A DNA stretch of 64,000 bases, taken from Haemaphysalis longicornis (lineage: Eukaryota; Arthropoda; Arachnida; Ixodida; Ixodidae). Location of the stretch: the NCBI GenBank assembly GCA_013339765.2, contig CM023449.1, positions 106,122,417 through 106,186,416 on the forward strand, in the 5' to 3' direction. This document shows positions 22,755 through 33,600 of this stretch, piece after piece (position 1 is the stretch's first letter; every line of letters begins with the position of its first letter). Below the pieces are notes generated by a model. That model had not been told where the DNA came from and did not search any database. It saw only the letters and a program-made list of their open reading frames with translations. The translations under genes and the position numbers were made by a program.

Positions 22755-23620
22755 GCATAGGCTTGTGTATTGCACTGGTTTTGAGCAAACTGTTTTTAGC
22801 GAAGTGTGACAGCAGTATTGGGAAGCGTAATGACACAGCTAATATTGCAAATATATTTAGATATGTCGATGATTACATGGTTGTTACCAGGTCGGTGAAG
22901 CCAGTAGAAGGAGACCTTTCATTCAAAACGGTTAAGGAGCAAGTGTGTAGTGTTGCGGCGGCCTGAAATTCACTCATGAATTAACGACTCAAGGTTCCGT
23001 GTAGTTCTTCGACTTGTGCTTCAATGTCGTGGGGAAACACTTGTGTTTTGCGTATAGGCCGCGCTAAAAAGGGCAATTTTGGGTTAACCCTCAGTGCATT
23101 CGAAGACTGTAACAAGGGTTACTGGCATTCCTCTTCTTCCCGGTGCCCTCGAGAAGTCCTGCCAGCACCAAGACTCCGATAGCTTTCAGCCCCAAGTTGC
23201 ACGTTTGGAAGATGCCAACTTCCTTCGGGAAGTAATAGCATCGGTGGTGGAAAGCCTTTGCCGTGACATTAGGTCAGGGCACGACGTCAAGGGAGAGATG
23301 AAATTCGCAAACAAAGAAGGCCTGTGGCCCTCTCTTACGTGCACAATTTCTCCCACGGCCTCAAAAAGGTTGCTGGGAATTGTGTCCACGTTGTGTTTTC
23401 CGCCCCACAAAACGTTGCACGAAGATGCTCTGCTAAACAGCAAATAAAAGGGCAACTGCTGTGCTAACAAGAAGGCCACGCAGTTAGTTGGTTACGAACA
23501 AGGTGTAAACATAGTGCCGGTAACTTGGGCAAAATTCTGTATTGGGCAGGCAGGTAGGTTCATCAATGACAGTTTGCGGGAGCACCATTCAGCCGTTCAA
23601 GCGATCGATGGGGGAGGAGC
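22755..23620 (+). pseudogene. Penelope-like element: RT end and GIY-YIG endonuclease remnant
   Basis: The RT catalytic block reads NIFRYVDDYMVV (22850-22890), the YVDD form used by Penelope-like elements, after IALVLSKLFLAKCDSSIGK. Later pieces are GLTLSAFEDCNKGYWHSS-like sequence, QPQVARLEDANFLREV (23190-23235), and an SHGLKK / VVFSAP region near 23350-23410. Near 23535-23595 a CIGQAGRFINDSLREH-like stretch matches the GIY-YIG nuclease core. The frame shifts repeatedly. It is 5' truncated inside the RT, as is common for this class. Confidence 0.7.
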
Positions 23621-23866
23621 AATTAGCTGACTATTGCCGGCGCTGAATGTATGTTCTACACTGTTTTACGTTTTCTAAAGACGCTGATATTGTTGTGTTT
23701 TAAGGACCAAGCCAGCTCGAACGATTTGAAGTGTGGTGCATCATGGAAGCCGGTGATAAATGTGTATGTACGTCATGTGTGAGTTTTCAAAAAGGACAGA
23801 TTATCGAAATGCGCACTTGCCACGTGCGTAACAAAATGAACCACCTGACTTCATCGCAGTTTTTTA

Positions 23867-24395
23867 GATGCAAAGCATCTCTTGCTCGGGGCTATTTCCG
23901 TCCTTCGGCGTCCGTCCGCACCTCTCGCCCTCTTCCCACCAGCTGTGCGATAACGCCGCTCTCCTCCACAACCTGTCTTCACGCCAGCTGTGCGATAGTG
24001 CGCACGCTGCTCCTCCGTTGCTCCCCCTCTTCCCACCAGCTGTGCGATAGCCACCGCGCTCCTCCTTCACTCATCCTCTCGATACGCCACTCCCTAAGTT
24101 GCTGCTTGTCCGATGAACTGAATGGACGCCAACAATTCTGTCAGCGAACTGGCGAAAGTGAAGCCGCTTCGAAACGCCAGCGTCGAGCAGCGGATCCCAC
24201 ACTGGGAGAAAGGGAATCCGCTTCGGCACGCCAACGTCGCCAAGCGCATCCGGATGCGGTTCGCCAACGAGAAGCCGCTTCGAAACCCCAGCGTCGACAA
24301 GCGGATCCGGATGCCACTCGTCAACGCGACCGCGTCGCGAAAGCGGACGCGCGCGACACGGGGGGGGGGTTGGGAACTCTGAGATGCTTTGCATC
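23867..24395. repeat. inverted-repeat-bounded block with coding-type repeats
   Basis: Bounded by GATGCAAAGCATCTC (23867-23881) and its exact inverse (24381-24395). The left half has three copies of a roughly 50-bp unit with AGCTGTGCGATA (near 23941, 23985 and 24038). The right half has about four copies of a 42-bp unit translating to variants of EAASKRQRRAADP in an open plus frame (24150-24340). Such arginine-rich repeats occur in tick repetitive proteins. The block could be a MITE or a captured exon. Confidence 0.55.
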
Positions 24396-24399
24396 CCCA

Positions 24400-26700
24400 C
24401 ATAGTTCCCTTCGGGGAGATACTGTAATTTTTTTGTTGCTCTGACCATATTCAGGCATGCGGCGTTCCTGTGTATATTTGTTGTCAGGTCTGTACGTAGT
24501 TCCAAACAACTGGCCTACAGTTGTGCAATGACAATCAGTAAGGCCTAAAATACCAGCACCAGCTACAAAACAGTACAGAGCTACACCTCTACCCCGTTTA
24601 CTAGAACCCTCAAACCGTGGACACAAGAATATTTGAAGTCCGTCGAGCACTCCTGTTGGGCATGCCCTTTTCCATATCAGAGTCGACCGTCTTTCAACTT
24701 AAAAAACGCCGTCAGAAACGTTACCAATTGCCCCTGTGTCAATACATCAATCCTCGGCAAATGAACTGCTAGCGTCAGCTAAAATCCTGAACACATTAAA
24801 AATACATTTCAGAAAGCAAGAATGAAATCTAAAATTACGAAAACGAGGTAAAAAACAGTCCCACGCAATGCCCGTACCTGGTGGACTTGACCCCTAAAAA
24901 TGTAAAAAAAGCGGTGATTTCTTTCTGGTTTTTTGAGCACTTGCGCACTGCATGGCAGTTCTTGAAACAAGCTCGAAAACCTTTCAACGTAAAACAGGCA
25001 CCGCGGAAAAGCTTCTAAGATGAGCCCGTTGTGAGTACAAAATACTTTAGCCAGTGAATTGGTGCATTATGTTGGTATCTTGAAAACTATTCATTGCAGT
25101 AAAACCTCTAAGCAATCGCTTACAGCAAAGCTTTAGGTTCAAACACCAGATACAAATCACTAAAAGGTCACGCCCTAGAATAAGTGTATCAGGTGGCATC
25201 ACTAAAATATATTGTTCGTCTTTGTTCGGCAAAGCTGTAGATCGGATTCGTTCGTTCTCAAGTTAATAATCCCAAAGATGAAATGGGTGCAAGACCAATA
25301 CCGCGGTATTTGATTCGCCATCGTAAACCAGCGCAGGTAACGTCTTTAACTGCTTCCATGTCGCTTATATATTCTTTACGTTTTAGCAGATCATAATGTC
25401 GGCTTCGCTCTTAGCCGTTGTGCCTTCAAAATCCTCCGTAGTGTTTGCTAAGTGGCCTTATGGTTCTACTGGTTTCAGCGGTTTGTCAACTTCCGTGAGG
25501 AGGGCGCTTTTATGATGTTTATCTATCTTTACTTTATAATTACCCCTAAATGTTCAGCACAACGGTGGAACTTTGATATTATGGCTTCTCATGCCTTTTT
25601 ATTAGGTGTTCTGCACACTGTCTGAGTAAGGCTATGCCATCTACAATGTTCCAAAGCCTTACCTATACCCTGCAAGTCTCGTAGTAATGTGCTCCCTCGG
25701 TAGGGACTTGACGGGTATCCTGCAGGTCTACCCTTATCCCACTACACTTCACCTTCTTGACTATACACCTTTATCGACTTTGCCGCTTCTGCCTTACACT
25801 CACACACATAGTGGCTGGCTGCACATTTCTACTCTAGACCCCTTCACCTCCACATTTTCATGCATGTTTGGTAGAGAGCCTTGGCCAAATCTGGCATTTA
25901 AAATATGCAGCGCTTGATCGAAAGGGCTGTCGACTCAGCACGATCTCAAAGCCTCCTCGAACGAGGAAACTTCTCCGAAGCTTTTCATTTCTTTATCTTA
26001 TTTTTACTCGCTCTGTCTCTTACATATACCGCATTTGTTCCTAATCATGCGTTTCTCAGTCTGGCATCTTGAACAGTGCCATCGAGAAATGGCAGCAATT
26101 TCGGGAGATTCTACCTCCCTGACGTGTTCTCTCACGGATCGGAAGAATTTCGGTTTGCTTTTGAAGCATTGTCGTTCCCGCATATATCTCATATATTTTA
26201 TGCAGGAGTCTTAAGCCGGTCTCCTCAATCCACTGATCTTTTTCCAGCTTGCAACATTTCTGCGTTTTTTTTGTTGAATATAACACCTTTATGGTCTAAG
26301 TGCTATGTAAAGTGCTTATACAGTTTCAATGAAGGTATTTCTATTGCGCGATCAAACACGTAGACCCAACCTGCTGCAGAGCTAGATTGGGTGAACACAG
26401 CAAGTTGCTTGGGTTGTTAAGAATCTAGTAAACATATCCGCTTTGCTGGTTTATATTACCTTGGTAAGATAGCTTTTAAACAACCGTGAATGATTGTGAC
26501 AATATTTGAATTATCGTACTGCCTCAGGAAATCAATGAAAAAAATTTTGGGATTTCTTCTCTGAAAATTCACAATGCCTCTCTTAGCGCTTACACTGGGA
26601 GGAAAAATGTGCGCTGGTCACTGTTAACGATAGCGTCGATGTTAGTATCAGTTACTTTCCAGAATGTCGCAATCTTCGGGGTTGCACAGGAAAGCAGCCG
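24400..26700. other. no gene recognised
   Basis: Low-complexity to AT-rich sequence. A minus-strand frame at 26056-26286 (QWIEETGLRLLHKIYEIYAG) looks mildly protein-like but matches no family I know. Nothing else could be supported. Confidence 0.3.
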
Positions 26701-26774
26701 GACGTACCCTATTGAAAAATCCTGTTCAAAATCAAACGGGTTCGTACCGGACCAGTCTGACGGCCGTACAGGTT

Positions 26775-27030
26775 ACACGGGTTTAAACCAGGCCCGTTTG
26801 AGATTTATACAGGTCTAACCGGGCCCTGTTTGTGCATCAGACAGGCCTAACAGGGCCCTGTATGACGATCATACAGGCCTAACAGGGCCCTGTATGTCGA
26901 CCATACAGGCCTAACGGGGCCCTGTATGGTCGACCATACAGGCCTAACGGGGCCCTGTATGACGATCATACAGGCCTAGCGGGGCCCAGTATGTCGATCA
27001 TACATGCCTAACGGGGCCCTGTTTGGCTCC
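26775..27030. repeat. array of 32-bp palindromic units
   Basis: About eight units of CATACAGGCCTAACGGGGCC followed by CTGTATG and a 5-7 bp spacer (ACGAT, TCGAC or similar). Within each unit CATACAGG pairs with CCTGTATG, enclosing a second complementary GGCC pair, so every unit can form a hairpin. Edge units are degenerate. The flanks also carry ACGGCCGTACAGG. Confidence 0.85.
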
Positions 27031-27249
27031 GTATACAGGTGCAAATCAGGCCTGCTCGACCGCGGACAGGACTGGTTCGGCAAACGGGTTTAGATCGGCG
27101 GCTTTACTGGGGTCAGAGCAGACTTGTTTGAGCTCATACGGGGCCGCTATAAATTGGGCGCTTCCGCGGTATGTCGGACTGCACTGGGGAGAAAGACAGC
27201 TGCATGGGGCAGCTAATTGGGAAACGCGGCGGGGCAGCTAAACAGAAGA

Positions 27250-30200
27250 TTATGAGCGACTGGCTTTCATCAAATCAGTTGCAATGTGATAATCCGTCGC
27301 TCAGGCCAATGCCTAAGCGTTGCAATTAAGAAATAGAAGACTGATTAATTAAGTGCTTTAATTTTAATGTGTGATATGACGCAATAAAATTCCCAATGCA
27401 AGTGCGGGCTACGAAAGTTTGCTTCTCATGTGAAGAGTAAAATTTGAAGAATGAAATCTTATTTATCCCATTGTAGACAATTTAGGCCAACATTTCCCCC
27501 AAATGAGTACACAAGCAAAGAAATAAACGTACACAAATAACTTTTGATGTGAGAAGTTGGCACTTGCACTTTTAAATTTTAGAGGTAAATATTGTGGCAC
27601 ACTACATATTCTCGTTTCAATCTCATACTTCAAGAAGTTATTAGGTATTTCATGCTACATGACTTGTACTGAGCTCTTTTTTGCACGCTTAAGCTTCATT
27701 AGGACTCCATTGTTAGTATTGTATCCTCCTCAACTGCCTGGGTTATTTGTGTACTAGACCTCGGAGTCAGTGGAATGCTGAGCGACAATGCATTTTTGTA
27801 CAGGGTTTCGAAAGCAGTGCTGTCAAAAACTCAAAAATAAAAGGGGGTGGGGAAGACATGATGATGCACCAAATGGCTACGCTTAGGCTATGGTACACCA
27901 AAGTGTCAGTAGTTTCACTTAAGATGTGCGGCTACCCGCAGTTCCTGCAATGTGGTGCCACTTATTGGTACCTAGCTGTAAAAAATGGCTCATAAAAGAG
28001 ACATTTATTCTTAAAACAGAAATAACTCTTCTAAAGAAGGTCAACCAACGTGAGTTGTCAATCACTTCCCTGCTGGGATACAGGTAAATTTCCAAACACC
28101 TAAGCTGCGAAGGCCACAATTCTGCTCCCACTGTTTTGAGCGCACCACTTTAGGAGCATATTTTTTTTCTTGCAAAGCATCTGGCACCCATCTCAAAACT
28201 GGAATGCAAGATGGCACTGCAAGAATAATTGCGCACCACGCAAATGTGCACGTTTAGGTTCACATTTATTTTAGTGGTCTTATAATGTAGTCCTGGACAA
28301 ATGAATTACAAACGCACAAATATGAATGGGAGCACACAAGCAGCCCAACTTCCGTCTGAGTCATTGTTGCATTACCCCATAACAGCACCAGAATTTTTAA
28401 ACGTGGTATATTTGGAACGTCACGTGATGCTCTAAATATACAACCCTGTCATTGTCAGCACCATGAACCAAATTCTTTGATTTTACGTGTTCTGGTTAAC
28501 ATTTTTGTGTTTTCATTTCAATTCTCCACGACTGTACATAAGCATTTTTTGAGTTTCCACTATCTACTTCCGTTGCCATCTCATCCCAGGATCATTTTGA
28601 GCCCCTAGTAACTCACTTTATTTACACTAGGCTAATTGCTTGTCTGCCTTCACAAGCATTTCTTGATTGTTTCTTGGTATCCTGGAATCATGACTGCATT
28701 CTTTCACCATGTGTGCTTCTGGATTGTGGGGCCTGGAGGGTATCTCCCAAAGCCACACCACAGCACTGTAAACTTCGCAAGAACTTTGAAATAATTAGCC
28801 TCGATAGAGGAAGGCGATTGTTTGCTTGAAGCAATATTTGAGAAATTTCTTTGGCATTTTATATAAACATGTTTTTTTATGACCAGTAGTAATTGGTGTT
28901 GATGGCTCAAGCTGGAAATGCCGAAAACTAAATTGATATATTTGCTCAAATTTTTTATTCTGCTTAAATAAAATAACCCGCAAATGAGCACATTCAATTC
29001 TCATTTATTATGTGGGATTTGCATTAGGTTGAACCAAAAATACACAAGAAAAGCACGTCAATAGTTTTATTCTGAACACAAGAACGTCACTTCTAAAAAA
29101 GAGAAAATGGCTTCCAGATATCATGCAATGCCAATTTTGAGATGCAGAAGCAACGAGATCAATAACAACATTGCACCTTCTTGTACACAATTATGTAAAT
29201 CTGAGTAAAATGCTCTCCTCAAAGGGAACACGACTCAACTCACTTTCTGAAACTGAAAGGCAACATAACACACAGCATAACTTAGAAAGTATTACAACAT
29301 CAATTGCAACAACTCATGAATACCGTTTAGGCACTCTGTTCAGAATACCCTTACATGCATTGTGAGAAGAGCAGAGATTGAGATAATACAGTCTGAAAAA
29401 GCAACCATTTAAAGAAGCTTTACCTTGCTGCTCAAGTGGAATTGTTAACAAATGAAACTATACACCATATTCCTAGTAAATGTTGCTTACGCACATTTTG
29501 TGCAGACGTTCGCTGAGAATTGTTATGATTAACAGGGTCACATTTCCGACATGCAACAGAACATTTTAGAACCTGTGAACATTTATCGTCTTTTAACACT
29601 ATCTTGTAAGTGATTTGTAAACATCGTAGTATTCCTGGCATAAATTATTCTCCTGTCCCTAGTCCATATTTTGACTGCTCTTGGGGCATTTACACAAATC
29701 CTGCATCCTCTTTGCTGATTTTCTTTGACGTTTCATATAAAACTTACACTTGTGGCCTGGCTTTACTGCTGCGCAAGAATTGTACAAGAACGGTTCAGCT
29801 TAAGAGCTTGTAAGTGTGCGGTCTAAGCAAAAACGCAGCAAAGTGCATGTCAAGGTAGGCCTTTGCGAACTATATATATCTGGCATTTCTTCCGTGTCTC
29901 GTATTTTTTTGCAGCTCGGTTGTTTGGAGCACTACGAGAGTCTGTTGCACTATGTTGAATCCTGGGTGCTTTTTTGTAATTGGCCCACTTTTGGCTTTTG
30001 TCCGTGCACCTTTTACGAACCAATGGGTACAACAGAGAGGATCAGGTCAGCTTCAAAGGTGTAACCGAAAGGCCTCGCAATTAAGCATCTCTGGTGGCAT
30101 GGAGGGCGTTAAGCAATGCAATGGCCCAGGTCCTCCTTCATCACTGCATGGAACAGTTGCTCTCAAAAATCAGTGCTAGGAGTTAACCTGGTTCCTTTTT

Positions 30201-30670
30201 GGAGCAGAACATGATGACAGCAGGAAATGGCAATTTCTAGATTATCCCTAACGGGTGGTAACAGATACTGTCAGAAGGCACAGACGTGTTGCATGGAACA
30301 GTAACCGAAACCACTTTTGATAACTCTCCAAAACTGAACCACAACAACTACATTTCGACACACATGCTTGTTGGTAATAGTACTAAAGTAGATGAAATAA
30401 CATTCACTCATGCACAAATGAGTATGCATGAACATCACCCAGTCACATCACAAGACGAACACACATCATTTCATGTCACTGCTGTAGTTGCAGTTTCTGC
30501 AAATTTTTCTTCTTTCAGGCTGTATAAATTAAACAAAGCTTTATCAACCGGATAAAAAAATGAAGTGTGTTTAATTAATGCATGCATGCAACGCAAAAAT
30601 GAACAAGTTGGACAAATTCACTTCAGAGTCCCTGCTTAGCCCTGTCCCCTAAAATTTATAGACACAAAAA
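27250..30670. other. no gene recognised
   Basis: AT-rich, with short ORFs only. The part nearest 30670 is presumably 3' flank or untranslated sequence of the transposase gene. No TIR could be placed. Confidence 0.3.
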
Positions 30671-30674
30671 AGGC

Positions 30675-33600
30675 TTAATCCCTTTCAACAAGGTTTGGAA
30701 CTGCAGAAACACACTGCATTTTTTCATCTTGAAAGTTCATCAATACACACGGCCTTGCAAGTGATGACACTGAAACTGCAGTGACAGGTCGTGCAAGAGA
30801 AACAAAACATTCCATGATATGAGCCGGAAATTTCCGTGAACTGTCCATATCAACTAAAGCTCTGCAAAGTAGCTCGAGTGTTGCCCCTCCGCAACGTCTT
30901 GACACTTTGAAAATGCGGTCAATAACAAAGTAGTTACCTCGTTGGCATTGAAACACACTGCTGTCCTTCCGTACTGCCCTAGTGTATTGTGTACTCCAAA
31001 ATATTGTGCCAAGGTAACCAAAGCGGAAGTACTCGACAACGTGCACCCAGCCATCACAACCCCTGTCAAGGGCATTGATTTCAGCAGCAGATAGCACTAC
31101 AGAAGCTTTAGGTATACCAAATACTCGTGCACCGTCAACTACCTCAGACCTTTCTACTTTTTTGTAGCCCAACATGTCCTGGCTCAGCCCCAAAACTTGT
31201 GCTTCCGGTGGGTTAGTGATCAAATACTCAGTCAGCAGCTGTGACATCGCAACACGTTCAACGATTTGGCGTGGGATACCCTTCGCAGCTGTTACACATC
31301 TCGTGATGGCACCATTACCACCTTCAAATACGAAGGCTGAGTGAGCCCACAACGGTCCTAAGTTCCTCACAATATTTCCAGGTGCAGCAACAAATGTACA
31401 TTGAAGGTCATGAAGGTGGGTCCATAAAGCCGTTCAGCCCTTGCGACAAAGCTCTGCAGCATGCTTTCTGTGGGAAATAAAAGTCAAGATATACTGTAAG
31501 GCAGTAGGAATGAAATATTGTAAACTACAGAATCTGAAGTTAAATCTCACATATGCGTTTTCATCCTTGGCAATTCTTAGAAGTAAAACTTCAATCCAAG
31601 AAAATTGGAATAAAGCATACCAGCATAAGCAATGTCAGTAGCTGTCAGCTTGTCAGCCAGCAGTGTAAACACTGCTGCCACGAGGAGGGCAAAATGGCTC
31701 CAGTACTGATGTGGGAGGATTTGAATGCAGCAAGGCAGGCTGCAGTACAAGAGCCAGTGCTTCCACTCAGTTGCTTTCCAGTAGGACCGTTTCCAGTAGG
31801 ACCTTGGCAAACGTGTGATCAGGTCAGGTGGTTTAATTGCTGTCAGACGTTGGACCACCTTCGAGAGCTTTGGGGCACAGCCTGCAAATAGTTAGTTCAA
31901 ATAGATCTCCCTGTACAGATAACACATTTAATTCTTTCGTTAGCGCGCCTATTCAACATCATTCAAGTTGAACGATACTTTAGTAGCCCGTTTTCATAGC
32001 ATTCCAGGCGTTGCTGGGACAAGTAAAGCTATTTAGAGTTAGCTCAGAAAATGCCCTTTCAAAATGACTTTCGTTTCCATTTTTGCGACAAAAATGTGAG
32101 TTTTGACACGCATTTGCATCACCTTGGTATGGAAAAGGGGCGTGATCATCGCACGTCACTGCTACCAACGAAGAATGCGTGCCACTTGTAATTACTCTAA
32201 ATCAGCGTTTGGTTTTTGTTATCTGGGCATGAACGCTGAATCAGATGATTTTCAATCGTCAGGTTCGCATTCTGACGGTAATAATCCCTGAAGTCGGCTG
32301 AAAATGTCAAGCATTGCCTGTTTGCAAAGCTACTTTACGGTTTTAGGCAGTTTTATTGCTTTTGCACACGTTCTAAGTTGTGTTGTAGTTCTACTTACCA
32401 CAGGACCATTCGTAAACAGTTTACAACAGTTTCGGGTTCGCTTCTGCACCGCCAAATTCACATTTGGCGCTACTACGCAGTTGCCCAACTTCAAGGCTAC
32501 CTGCCATGGAGCCTTGACCGTCCGCGACTGATTCTCAAAAAAAAGCATGCTGCTCCTGATTTCACCAAACCCTAACCTCATTTCTGCGATAACAACTTCC
32601 GATGCAAGCGGAATGATAACACCCAGTTGCCCGATATCTGTAACGATGAGAAGAAAGTTTCAAACTGGCCTTGCACACAGCCAGCTGTTCACCTGCCAGT
32701 TTCGTATCCATTGAGGGTATCTCTTTAGGTCTAGTGTTGCTTCGACCCGCCGCGGTGCTCCGTGGCTAAGGCGTTGTACTGCTGAGTACGAGGAAGTGGG
32801 CTCGATACCCGGCCGCGGCAGCCACTTTTTTGAAGGAGGCGATAAGCAAAAATGCTTGTGTGTATGAGATTTCGGTGCGCGTTACAGATCCCCAGGTGGT
32901 CAAAATTAACCCAGAGCCTTTCATATGGCACGCCTCATCGCCAGCTGCATTGTGCCGGTGAGTTAAATTCTAGAATCAAATCAAAAACCTAGTGTTGCTT
33001 CTTAGTTGAACTGTTTATTCAGACGGAATCTCCAATAAGTTTTGTACTGTTTCATTTCAGAAATGTTAGGTGGCACTGTTATGCAGGAGGCTCGTATGCA
33101 TATCTTTTTTATCGCGCAACAGCTACTCAGCCAAAGTTTGCTGGGCACAAATTCTAGCGCATCGCACCTCATTCCGGCAAGCAAGGCTACAATAGTGAGT
33201 CAGAAGACCATAATAAAGCGCACATCTATGTTTTGAGCGATAACTGAAAGTGAACGCCAAGAAGCATCAACGAAGGGGTAGCGTTTTCAATTTCATGAAT
33301 GTTTTTCTGCATAGCGTGCTTGTCCCAATACTGTGGTGGCCGTAAATGCAAAGTTAGTCATTGAAAAGATGTTTTTAGATTATGTGGGGGCAAATTGGTG
33401 CCTCTGATAATGTCGAACCGTGAACATTTCTTCCAGGGAACCACCCGAAATTGCACATTTTAAAATGGAGGCTGGGCTTCACCGCATCGCACAAGCACCA
33501 CACATGCTCACTTTTTTAAAATATCTGACAAACTGTTCTGCGCACGAGGACATACTTTCTAGGGCATGTTTTTAAATTTTCCCAACAAAATGTATATTCT

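Noticed and set aside
26775..27030. Palindromic repeats as a CRISPR array
   Set aside because: Spacers are 5-7 bp and near-identical, there are no cas genes, and the context is eukaryotic.
30675..31370. Host gene with unrelated function at the 231-residue minus ORF
   Set aside because: It is the last exon of the CACTA-like transposase, joined by phase-matched introns to upstream exons with the family's other blocks.
32744..32988. Functional tRNA gene
   Set aside because: The A and B boxes are SINE-type, the arms do not fold as a tRNA, and the whole is flanked by a target duplication with a SINE-type body.
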